From the NCBI GenBank assembly GCA_038503065.1, contig JBCAMK010000014.1, forward strand, positions 1,240,001 to 1,304,000: 64,000 nucleotides of DNA, read 5' to 3'. Position numbers and translations under genes: made by a program. Shown here piece by piece: positions 46,920 through 57,714 of the stretch. Position 1 is the stretch's first letter. The number at the start of each line of letters is the position of its first letter. The notes under the pieces were generated by a model. It saw nothing but the letters and a program-made list of their open reading frames with translations. It was not told the DNA's origin and made no database searches. This stretch comes from Paragyromitra xinjiangensis (taxonomy: Eukaryota > Ascomycota > Pezizomycetes > Pezizales > Discinaceae).

Positions 46920-49430
46920 ATGGGTAGAGGTGGTCATTGGAACTGGCGTTGTTAGATTCGATAGACCTTGTTTTTGGTCGTTGTTTTGTGTTTTGGCTTT
47001 TATTGGCGGTAGATATGTTGTTTTCGTTGGTAGAGTAGGGTGAATGATATCCCTTTTTGGTGCCTGAAAGGTTGGAGATGGAGCCATGCGGTAGTTTGCT
47101 ATGGCTTGTGTGGTTTATGTTCATGAAAGGTGTAGGGTTTGCTCATGAAAGCTCACTCGTATGATGCACTTTGCTGATTTCTATCCTTTATTTCGTTTGA
47201 CATATAATCTCTGAAGTTATAGTTGTGTGATATTGAATAATGGCTGTTCTATGATATATGACACTAATTTATAGCAATACATATGTATCTTGACTGATCT
47301 CCTGCGTCGCCGACCCTGCTGATGTACATCTGCTCCAGCCAGTCGCGGTGGAACGTAAATCCTATCCCTAAATGGCCTGATTGACACTTGTGTTGGCGTT
47401 GGTTTCGCTTTGGTCTGATATATAAATGTAATGTCTGTCGTTAAGCACGGGGGAGGGCAGACATAACACGTTAGGTGGATCGGGAATTCTCACGCTGCGT
47501 TGGCATGTGGTTCTCTGGGGTAATTAGATAATTGATGTGATAAGTGGATGGTAGGGTGGTTACCTGATTGAAACCGAGCCGGGAAGTAGTCCATGAAGCT
47601 AGTAATTGCTTCTTAAACGACCCTCTTTATTGAGGGGCCGACTTTTCTGGCTCATCGGCTTCTTGAAGCTCGATTATCGTCATCTTTAGCCGCTTTCTTG
47701 AGACATGGAGAAGAGATGGAGTGAGTGAAGGAGAGACAACGACAGACTGGCGAATATCAACCATAACTAAGTTTATATAATTATGGGCGACCCTGTACCG
47801 GCGGTTTTGGAGCTCATCACTTATATGAATAAGATGATTCCCACCCTTATAGTACTACCCGGGGCCTTCAGCCATTTATATAGGCGTCGGGACCCAGTTA
47901 TTCCAGTCATTGTGATATGAAGGTACAAGAATACGGCTTGCCGTAATCGTATGGAGTTGTCTTATTTCATCCCACGGCAAACATGCAGAATAACCCAGAT
48001 CTCGGGTGGTATGATCCAGGATAACACATAATCTAAAATGACACATTAGCACTGTGACTAGTAGGAAATCAAAACCTGTTAGCCTTTTATCACTTTTGCT
48101 GTAACAAAATCTCACAAACCCATGCCTCTCACTTTTCCGATCAATGATTTTGGCTGTAAAATTTTCAGAAATTGCCCGGTTTTGCATCTTTAAGCTCCTA
48201 TATTGAGCCAAATAGCTGGCCGGAGCAAACAGCAAGTGAGTCAGGACTTGATGTCATGATAAGGGAAGATTGTAATAGGTGACTGTTGTGATAGATGATT
48301 GGTGTGACAGATGACTGCTAGGAAGTGTTGGTTCGGAAACTATGTACAGTAGGTTGTGGGGGAGTTGAGAACAAAGAAAAAGATTCCTACTAGTCATGAT
48401 GCCAGTGTCATTTTAGATTATGTGTTATTCTGAACCATACCGCTCAAGATCTGTGTTATTCTGCATGTTTGCCGTTGATAGAAATTTAATAGAATCTGTA
48501 GCTACCTGCTGAATTCTCTTTTCAGATTCTTGATTTTTTTATCTGGCTTTGTTTCTTTCTTGGATTGATCTCCATGCTTTATACGGTAGGCTACCTGAAA
48601 TCGGAGGGGAGAAACCTGGAACGAAGACGTGGAGGTAGTGATAGTATGACGGGATAAATATGAGGAGAGAGAGAGGAGAGAGTAGAGGTTGAGGTAGTAA
48701 GTGAAGGGTACTCAATTTCAATCAGACTGTAGAATGTATGCAGAGATGGAAGGTAGCACGATGGTGAAACAACCTGCAGAGCTACAAAAAATGGACCTTT
48801 GGTTTGATGGTGATCTTGGATGCCGAAGAACCGTTCTTATTTTTATGTGAGGATCTGAGTGACAGTACTTTTGTTCCACCAACACCCTCCTGATATCTTT
48901 CGGCCTGATCATGGGAGCATCACCGTGGCTGGGCGTGGACCACATGATATCATTAAAATACATATTCTGCACCAAAAGCCTTGCCGCAATTTCATAGTAC
49001 CGTTTGCGTGTCCTCGTATACGATTCGTCAATGCATGCATGTAGCAATGTGTATCATGCATACAGCTGGTGCTAACCCCCCATTCACCACATATAGGCAA
49101 TGTAAAGTTGTTGCTAAAAGCTGCCAACTCAACAGGCAGGGTTCTTCTCAATTTCCATTATACATAATGAAGGGGTGGAGCCACCTCATCTGGCTCCGAC
49201 CTTTGAAAGAAACAGGGATACAGTTCACCACAACTCTTAATTAATGTCTGTTACACAAAGAACTCAATAAACACATGCAGTAAACATTGTTCAACCTCTT
49301 TCAATACCATCCTAAAGCTTGCTTTGCAGGAGCTCATGATGGAAAACACTTTCCCTGAATTTATCTTATGCAATGAAAGCGATTGCCCATTTTCCAATGT
49401 TCGCATCATGTGATTCTCCGCATCGATCAA
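46920..49430. other. Intergenic region with an inverted-repeat element
   Basis: About 2.5 kb between the carrier and the 3' end of the double-SET gene. It contains the MITE-like element at 47974-48475 and no supported gene. The open frame at 47876-48235 mostly lies within the element. Confidence 0.5.
47974..48475. mobile_element. MITE-like element with 71-bp terminal inverted repeats
   Basis: The left arm 47974-48044 and right arm 48405-48475 are reverse complements over 71 bp with seven mismatches, six of them transitions. Weaker similarity continues about 30 bp further inward. The unit is 502 bp and has no coding frame. No clear target-site duplication is visible. The transition-only pattern is what repeat-induced point mutation would leave. 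It is called MITE-like from structure only. Confidence 0.72.
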
Positions 49431-52400
49431 TCAATTCCTTAATTCATCCACTGCTACATCCTTTACATTCTTGTTGTCCGGTTTGACCATAACTGATTTT
49501 ACTAGGCTGCTCACTGGCGTCCGTGGGTTGTCATTTTCCACCAGCGGTTGTCTTGGGGAATTGGATAACACCCTAGCGTTTTGGTCGAAGTTTATTGTTT
49601 GGCTATGGGATTGAACTTCTGTATCTCCTGAAACCCTTTCGACTTCCGGCCGTAGCAGTGGCAAGCCAGAGCCTAATTGGCCAGAAAACCCCCCGCGCGC
49701 CTGACCAAGTGACATCAGATTGCCTTGAGGCTGATCATCACTATCCGGCTGGGGCCTTGCATTATTGTCAAGAGCTTCGTTGGAATTCTCCTCACTATCT
49801 AGGCCTTGAGTAAAACTGCTACTAGGGGATTCGGCATCCATCAGATGTAGCGATCTCATCGTTTCTCTTCCAGGTGCTTCCGCAGGCGCGGGGGTGCCAG
49901 CAATTTGAGGGGCTTCTCTACTGCTTATAGCACCTTGCATTGATGGATGCTTAGTTGTCCTCTCAATATCCAAATTTCCTTCACGCGTGCGCGCACCAAC
50001 TTCTGTGGGTCCTTCTGGGGCAAAGCGTGACTGAGGTAAGTTATCGCGTGCCCTTTCAAACAGTTCTCGTACTTTCTGGGCTAAGTTCTCATTACTTTGT
50101 GGGATCGCTTCATGCACTTGAGCCCCTGTAGTTTGATATTGTGCACAGAAACTAGTGGACCCGGCTCCAAAAGATTCAGCTCTTGACTGGGGGCGTCGGT
50201 ATCTTGAATCAGTAGTAGATCGTTCTCTTTCAGGGCCAAAAAACGATTCACTCCGATATTGCTGCCTCTGGTACTCCGAACGTCTTCCATTATTGCTTGT
50301 CTCTCCGGACCTAAAGTCTTGGCTACTTGGTGGGAATCTATTATATTCTTGTATCCTTCCGCTTCCTACTCCTTCTGATAAGGATCTGCTTGAAGATTGT
50401 CTTCCGTCGTAGTGAGGTCTGGGAGTAGCTTGTCTGTTGATAGCGCCGTAAACGTTTCCGGTGGACCAGGTTCTTCCACGAGGCTGGATTCTTTGTGTTG
50501 TATGTCTCTCTGCGATGCCATATGTATATGTGTGTAAACTTCCACTAGAAGAACCTCTTCTGTGTTCTTGATGGTGCTGCATGGCATTATTTGCACCTGG
50601 AAAACTTGCACTGCTAAACCTTGATGCTGAAGGCCTTGGTCGAGCATACCTTCCGAGGGATTCAGGTTCGCTGCTACTAGATGGTCTTCTAACTTGTTCG
50701 GCTCGACGCGTGCTAAAATTCCCATCTGAGGTTCGGTAAGTGCTTTGACTTGGTGGTATATCTCGTAAGGGAACTCTTCCTGTATGATTGGGGCAAATTT
50801 CAGGTTCAGCAGGGCTTGATTCGAGGTTACCTTTGGTTATACCCATGCGCAAGTCTCCTGGGCTAACAAATCCTCTATCCAGTGTGTAAAAGGTATTGCG
50901 ATAACGTTCTTGCGCCGAGGTTACGGACGATGAAGCTTCCCGACTCAATGGAGATAGTTCGCCACTAGATATACTTCCTTCCCCAACAACGCTTGTAGGC
51001 CGTTTGACGACCGTATCAGTTGAAGAAGATGCACTAACGTGTAGGTTTCCTGTCATCTTTACATCTCTAGTATTCGATCCTTGGTTATGAATAGAAGATC
51101 CATTGTCAGTTAGAGATGGGTATCTACAAAATCCCGGACGCTCATTATTCGTATTGGTGTCAAGTTTTCCATCGGAGTGGCTAATAGAGGTTCCTTTTTG
51201 CTTCCCCTGACCTTGTATAAAGGCGGGCGGCTGTGGGCCAGCGGTTTCTTCAGGTGTAAGTTCACCATCCACAGGGCTTTTCAAAGAGAGACTGTTGGCA
51301 CGCCCTAGACGTTCGGCAGTGACTTCCTCAACCCCGAGTCTAGACATATAATATTGATCCGATAAATTCTGGTCACCCTCAGGGACGAATGGAATGGTTC
51401 TCCGACCTTGGTTGCTCGTACTCCTCTCTCTCCTAGGAGAGAATGAGTCAGTGAGGGTGCTTTCGGTAATTCTCCCAAAGGTCAGAGATTTCAGTTGCTC
51501 CGGCGGTATGTCAACTCGCGATCTACTCCTTCCACCTGGGGATTCCCAAAGTTCAGTACCCGTAGAAGCCGGGTCAGCAACGCCAAAATCACTATCGGGT
51601 GTCGGGCTGATCTGTTCGTTGTGAACTAAAGATTGATTATCACCCTGGGTGACGTGCGGCTCAGTACCGACATATCGTAGGGGGAGATTTGGGTCCCACG
51701 TTGCCCTCAGATTACGAGAAGAGTGAGTCGTCCCTCCAGAACCACAAGCAATTTCCATCTCAGAATCTTGTCTTATCATTATTGCAGACATCGTAGCCCA
51801 TTCTGTTGGTAGTAAATTGCTGCCTGCACGCTGCTTCCCTTTGCCCTCTCTCACCGAGCCGTGTTCTAGTGCTTGTCTCATCGTCACATGCTCACTACCC
51901 TCAAGTATAGAGGACTCTGGAAATTTTATCCTCCGCTGTAGTATCTGGTCCTTCTGGTTGTGCAGTTTCTTCCCTTTCCCAGCATTTGAAATATTTTGCT
52001 TTGCATTTTCTAACATAACTGGAAGTGAGCTGATTCTTTTTGCCATTCTTCTCCCAGTTCTTTTCGCAAATATCAAAATTTGCTTTTTCTTTGGGATTTC
52101 GTTCAATTCGATTAAGGTATCGTTAAATACCAACGGAGGTGACATAGAATCCCCTCTTCCTTTCTTTAACCGCGTTTCTTGGGTGGGCTGATGAGGAACT
52201 GCAGTCGACAATACTTTGATGCGATCCATCCAGATCTTTGGGTACTCTACTGGATTCTCATTTTTGTAATCGGTGATTAAGTTAAGAGGAACATTATCTA
52301 ACCAGGAAGAGCCTTGACGATCGTATACGCACCTAAGGCACCAGCAGATAAAACGTTCTTTCAGGACGCTAGCTCTCACAGTTACGTTCACTTCTGTACA

Positions 52401-53769
52401 GAGTGCCTCCACGTAAGAAATAGTTATTTCTTCACCTTGTTCGATGTCCCTGCGGGCGTGGAGCCAGTGTTGACATTGGCCAGTACCCCGCAGCTTCCGG
52501 TTATACGTCATTCCAACGGCATTTGGCATACAGCTGTGGTTTACCCTAGACAAGTGCTCGAAAACACCCCATTCACAATATCCTTCCTTTTGACAGCATG
52601 ATGGCAAGCATATAGCATTCGAAATAAAAATTTCTTTAAGCTCGTTGATCTCGAGTCCCGTATGATGGTGATCGAACAAAAGCCCACAGATTCTTGGGTC
52701 TCTTTTTGTTAAGGAGAGATAGGCATCTCTTTCTGTCTGGTCAAGGTTTTGAACAGCTGCCATCACTGACGGGATACGAGTAGCGCCTTTTAGTTGATCT
52801 TGATGTAGCTCTAGAGCAATCATTGGTGTTTCGCCAAAAATTGGCTCGCCCTTAAGGATCCTACGCGTAGCGAACATACCAACTTGTCCAATTGACTGGG
52901 TGTCTCTGGAGCTGGTAGGCGAATATCTAGACCGAAGCTCCCTAATTTCCCAACAGCGTGCTTCTACAGTTATGTTCAGCAGCAGCATAAACAAATAAAT
53001 GATAGAGTCAATTCCTACCTTGCTTGAAGAGTAGCCTCTGCTCAAGCTCATCTAAGTGAAAAGAAATCATATCTCTTTCTTGTTCGCTGGTAACCTCTTG
53101 AATAGAACCTTTCAAGATATTGATTTTGCAGAAATTGCACTGGCACCAAAAACCATAGAAGTAACGGCAATGTTCTCTTACATTCTCCAGCGCCATAAAA
53201 ATACCCAGCTTAAGGAATTTCTCGGAGTAGTCGATAGTGATCTCTGTCCCGGCATTAAGGATATTTGAAGCAGCGACGACCCTCATCTCTCCATTGGTTC
53301 TATCCCACGCAAGATATGCATTTGCAGCGCAGGCATGATTGATCCGGGAAATGTCTTTGAAAATACCTGTAGCATCTTCGTGGAGGAAGAAAAAGTTGGT
53401 GAGATAGATTCCCAACAATTCGAGTGCGCAGGTTGGCTCAGATATCTCTCTGGTGATTCCAACATCCGGTGGGCAGGGATCAGCTCGAGTCAGAAACTTT
53501 TTGCGGGAGTTATTAAGCCTTAAAAAGTCTTTTTGATCATAACGATTCATATTTTTGAAAGAATTGACAATCGGGTGGCTTGATATGTCATTTGCAACGT
53601 ACCGCCATAGCTGCTTCATGAAAGGCTGTGAAGATTTGTAGGGGACTCTAACCAACGGCTTCTCCGTGAATATAAGTTCATATTTGTGGTATGGACGTCT
53701 CGTGTGAAGCCCCATCCCTTTGGCAATACATTCCTTATCAGGAACCAAACGATATTCGTGAGTGCTCAT
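49431..53769 (-). CDS. Tandem double SET-domain protein with long disordered tail
   Basis: Two exons, 53769-53019 and 52963-49431 (55-nt intron, GTAGGA donor, TGTAG acceptor); 1,428 codons, 1,427 residues. The first SET domain spans about 1-240: GMGLHTRRPYHKYELIF, SRINHACAANAYL, NAGTEITIDYSE and a post-SET-like CQCNFC. The second spans about 250-490: GMFATRRILKGEPIFGE, SRVNHSCMPNAVG, EQGEEITISYVE and CWCLRC. Both keep the pseudoknot residues (N-H-x-C and the Asp/Ser-Tyr motif) that bind AdoMet. Layout is SMYD/set5-like but without an obvious MYND zinc finger. The splice falls between the two domains. The remaining ~900 residues are Ser/Arg/Pro/Gly-rich and disordered. By family it would methylate protein lysines; the target is unknown. 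Without the splice the second exon would still give a long frame, so the alternative is two adjacent genes, but the second frame's own start lies inside the intron-side sequence and is less convincing. Confidence 0.85.
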
Positions 53770-54646
53770 TATTTTCTACTAAGAATGCTGCTAATCGTAG
53801 AATTTGTCTTCTTTTGTAGGAATTTTCCCTAATAGTTCCACATTATCAACAATCACCCTACAAGCCAACAGGGGGGCAAGTTACTATCTGGACCTACTAA
53901 TGACTAAAACTGGGGATAAAAGAGTTTGTGAGAAAACTACCCGAGAAGCTTGCGCGTCGGATTTTAGAGACTTAGGCAACTGCAGTATAAGCGATGAGCA
54001 AATATGATTCCGGCGATTATAACTCAGGAAAAAGGTTAGAAGGGTAAAGCTGGAAATGCAAAGCTGGAGGGAGATGGGTAAGGTTGAATGGGTTATGAGG
54101 TGTGATCATGATGTTTGATGGAGTTTGTGACAGATTGTACTGATTTAGGCTACATCCTGTGGCACAATCAACACATGGAACTATAAGAGGGTGCTCGTGA
54201 CTACACGTAGCCCGAAAACACCCAGGGATAAAGTGATCTCTACTGGATGTTCATGTAAGAATTGCACTACAAGTATACATGTAAATTCGAAGTGAATAGG
54301 CCTAGATGGAAAGGCGGATGTCCGAATCTGCAGCTGAGCTACCTCTCCTCCAGAACTTTCATCATATATCTTACCTAATTATCCCCTCAGGAGAATTTTC
54401 TTAGAAGAAAAGAATCCCAGACAAAACGTGTTTCTCGACATGCTTACCTTATGTATACAGCCCGAAGAGTTGTAACGCACCCTAATACAAGCTTATTCAT
54501 TTGCTCTCCAGATTAAAGACACCAGGAATCCAGTTACCCACCGCGAGACGTTAATTAGCAGGGCAAAATACTCTTTACTTGAAAAGGGTTTATTCATATA
54601 TTTTGCATGTGAACTCAACACAAAAAATAAATTCCCTGTCTCAATA
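53770..54646. other. Intergenic, contains a tRNA-like remnant
   Basis: About 0.9 kb. A short + frame at 53804-54007 has no domain. A TACATGTA copy is at 54276 and a tRNA-like minus-strand sequence lies near 54285-54358. Confidence 0.45.
54280..54358 (-). other. tRNA-like or SINE-like remnant
   Basis: On the minus strand there is a perfect A-box-like TAGCTCAGCTG near 54340, and about 50 nt downstream a partial B box (CTTCGAATT). Stems for a full cloverleaf do not close, so it is not a working tRNA. It could be a decayed tRNA gene or the head of a tRNA-derived SINE. Confidence 0.35.
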
Positions 54647-55331
54647 TTATCCGGCAATCCGTCCAAAATGTTGGTTTACGAGCCTTAGATGTTCCTCGAC
54701 CCATGGCTTCTGTCCCTCGGCCCCCATCCTGCTCCATGCTCGCTCGATGGCCCGTTGAAGGTTAGGCCCCGATGTTACTTTATGTTGGTTTTGAATCGCC
54801 GGCCCCTCAATCGCACGAAACCTAAAAACCAAGAGTCAGCGAAAATGTGAGGATGATCGACGTCTCATAAAAGCTTACAACTTGAAAGGGTCAGTCGGCG
54901 GTGGATCAGAAATTTGCGGCAAGCGTGCATTGGGTTCCATCTACTTTCGATATAATGTTATAAGTAATGATTCTCTTCTTTCAAAGGAGGATTGTGACAG
55001 GAAACATGCCATATCCCCCGGGCTATTGCTTCTCTCAGACCCATCAGGAGCTAGAGCTGCTATTTTCTCGATCTGCTCCAAGAGGAATGCTCGCTCCAAT
55101 CTTAGTCTTTGCATACCTCGTTTCGAGCGCTCGATACTATCAATGAGAGTCTCGTTGTATGAATCGATGTCGTTGATTCTCTTCGCAAGTTGAATGCATT
55201 TAATACGATAGCCTGGTTCTGAGCCACCATTTCTGGTTCCCCTCGCCCTCTTGTTGAGAGCTAATTGTTGATTAGTGAATCTATGCTGTATAATTGGAGG
55301 GAGCTAGATTACTTTTCTTCACGGCTGACAT
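54647..55331 (-). CDS. Small coiled-coil protein resembling INO80 subunit Nhp10/TFPT
   Basis: Four exons on the minus strand: 55331-55313, 55260-55010, 54940-54879, 54821-54647; 507 nt, 168 residues. After a basic N-terminus comes a 50-residue coiled coil (about 25-75) with the pattern YRIKCIQLAKRINDID, then SIERSKRGMQRLRLERAFLLEQIEKI. This order (RIK..L...I..L......L...I.R.....RLRLE..FLLE.I) is the TFPT/INO80F and fungal Nhp10 N-terminal signature. Then a Pro-rich linker and a C-terminal segment about 115-168 with RAIERAWSRMGAEGQKPWVEEH, which resembles the last helix region of an HMG box but lacks its first half. In family terms it would be a nuclear INO80 chromatin-remodelling module subunit. 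The third splice uses a GC donor (ATG/GCATGT), without which the frame is broken. Confidence 0.68.
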
Positions 55332-56631
55332 GACAAGAGAAGACGCAGATATAGGTCAGAAAGAGAGGAAGAGTCGAAGTGAGAGAAAGTTCTCAACCTC
55401 TCTCAAAGGTAGAACGTCGCGAAATGCTTGGCGCTAGCTTGTGGAAGAGCTTCTACGCCACATGTACCTGTAAAAGTAACACAATGTGACTCGCCCAAAA
55501 AACTTTACGCCTTGTACATAGACGACTCTCACACCAATCAAGCAGATTTTTCGCTCGTATAGGCCGTACTTCTAACTTGCCAACTAGCAATTTTCCTTCC
55601 CATCTTAGTAGTTTACCATTTAATACATGTATTACATCCCGCCGCTAAGGGAAGATACATGTATCAGGGGTTAAGGATATAAGTACACCAGGCTTCTCTT
55701 GCTTCATCCAAAAGGTGGTAAACTTAGAAACAGACATAACGGCAAAAAAGGTGGTGTAGTGGTTAACGCTCCGCCCTTTGCCCTGTCGGCCCCCAGCAAG
55801 ATTCTAGAGATAGGTTTAGTTTTGCTATTCAGATCTCCGCCAGTTTACTTTTTTTTTCTTCCTGTGCTTTAAAATTTGCCGCTGAGCCGCCCCCAAAATT
55901 CCCCGGATTTAACATCTAATATTTAATGACTTTACTATAACCAACGCCAATGAGCACCTAACATAAGGTCGAGCAAGTTGGAGGCTAATTACTTGAAAGA
56001 GTTGGTTCAATTTCAATTGTCCATTTCAAACCTCAGATAATAAGGGGAAGGTAAGGGAACTCACAAGATACAAAGGGAGAGGAAAATTGTAAGAAATAGT
56101 AAGGGAACTCCCTAGTCTCGTGCCCAGCCCCATACACGCAGCTTACTGCCTACGGTACACAGCAGCCATAGGCAGTAGGGAATGGGAACGAGCCCAGGAA
56201 CTCTTATGAATAGGTCCCGCTAGAAGCAAGGCCTTTTGCGACTTTGTGTTGAATATAGAGTCGAGAGACAGAGAAGGCTTGATTAATTGAGGAGTCGCAC
56301 TCTATACAGGCCTGAATTGAGGGAGCCCGCAACTGGCGCATGGAAAAACCCTCACTCGGGACTCCCGATGTCTATACTCGATTAGGAAGCCTATTTACAA
56401 CACTCTGCAGGATGAATTTTCGAGTGACGAGCCATGTCGCGGTAGTTACCACGTGATAAAACCATGCATGTGAGCGCTACTCCCACTAGTGGGCTTCGTG
56501 AACCTCCACGCTCACAATGTGTGCGGGGTTCATAAAACTGACCAGTAAGATGACGAGTCATCTGCTTGATGTTTCCATCGATTTCTCTTTCTTGTGTGAG
56601 GACTTATCAATAGCAGCAGTATCAAAGAATT
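55332..56631. other. Intergenic, repeat-like
   Basis: About 1.3 kb with two TACATGTA copies (55624, 55656), a decayed tRNA-like sequence at 55748 and the 23-bp block at 56379-56401 shared with 4365-4387. No gene is seen. Confidence 0.5.
55748..55818 (+). pseudogene. Decayed tRNA-Gln-like sequence
   Basis: GGTGGTGTAGTGGTTAACGC is an intact tRNA D arm/A box, and it is followed by CCGCC and a CTTTGCC loop that would present anticodon TTG. The anticodon stem's 3' side is out of register and the B box (AGCAAGATTCT) matches the consensus poorly, so the gene is most likely dead or a SINE head. Confidence 0.45.
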
Positions 56632-57714
56632 ATGGCGGCTGCTACGAGCGCATCAGAACTTGATTTCTACAAGCTAGAAACCGAAATCGGCGATGACTAT
56701 GTTATCCATAGGACATACAAGCCCGGTACTAAAGTTCAGCAACGGAAGGCTATATTGGAGACGAAATGGACTGACAAGGAAAAGCTTGGCCAAGGGGGAT
56801 CTGGTGATGTCATGCTCCAGGAAGATGGAGCAGGCAATTTGAGGGCAGTCAAGAGAATACAACGGAGGCAACATAGAGTCTACTATTCTCGTGAGCTGGA
56901 GGCACTGGCAAGCTTGAGGAATGTCCGTACTCACAGAATTCGAAGGGTTGAATGTCTTTTCACTAATGGTAAATACCATCAGCGTCGAGATTTATTCGTG
57001 CTATTTCTCGGCTGGTACGAGGGCAAGAATTTTCTCTTCATCGCAATGGAGTACATCGCGCTTGGTGATTTAAGCCAATACCTCAAAGGCCGCTATGTAA
57101 TACACAATGCCAAAGAAATTACTCGACAGCTTCTCAAGGGTCTTGCAATTCTCCATGAGAGAAAAATCTGTCATCGAGATCTAAAGCCACAGGTGTGACC
57201 TATGCGTTTCTTAACTGTTAACGAATATTTTGAGCTGATAAAGTAGAACATTCTTATTGCGTCATTACGGCCAATACAGGTCAAAATTGCCGATTTCGGA
57301 GTCTCAAAACACGAGCAAGGCACTGAGATGCGCACTCAGTGTGGGACACCTGGTTATGTTGCACCAGAGTTATTAAGACTACTTTCACGCACAGAAAAGT
57401 CGTATACAAATGCCGTGGATATGTGGGCATTGGGCTGCGTAGTTCACGAGATCCTGACCTTAAGAATACCGTTTCTCGGACCTACATGTGTTCTGGATGA
57501 TCCTTGCTCAGGTCTAGCAGAAGCTGCCTCTGCTACATCGCTACCGCAGCTACATGTAGACATGAATGTTCTCTACAAGTTCTGCTCGGGCGAAATTAAA
57601 TTCCCCATCGAGAATCTACAACAGTCCAAAGCAAGCAGCTATGCGATAGAATTCGTGGAGAGCCTGTTAATTGCAAACCCTAAATTTCGGCCGTCGGCAA
57701 TAGAGGCCCTATAG
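56632..57714 (+). CDS. Protein kinase, cut short by a stop at the end of the kinase domain
   Basis: Two exons, 56632-57192 and 57247-57714 (54-nt intron); 342 residues. It is a complete Ser/Thr kinase core: glycine loop GQGGSGDV about 53-60, AVKRI lysine, CHRDLKPQN catalytic loop (restored exactly by the splice), ADFG, the activation segment CGTPGYVAPE, DMWALGCVVHE and RPSAIEAL. Normal kinases continue with a helix such as HxWL; here the frame reads TAG and then SKWLLEKEL in the same frame, so the last helix is lost to one nonsense codon at 57712-57714. About 65 residues precede the kinase core with no recognisable domain. The sequence continues in frame into an Hsp70-like ATPase start (see next entry). 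The kinase could still be active if translated, but a decayed fusion gene is more likely. Confidence 0.8.

Noticed and set aside
47876..48235. A 119-codon minus-strand frame
   Set aside because: Most of it lies in the inverted-repeat element and has no domain.
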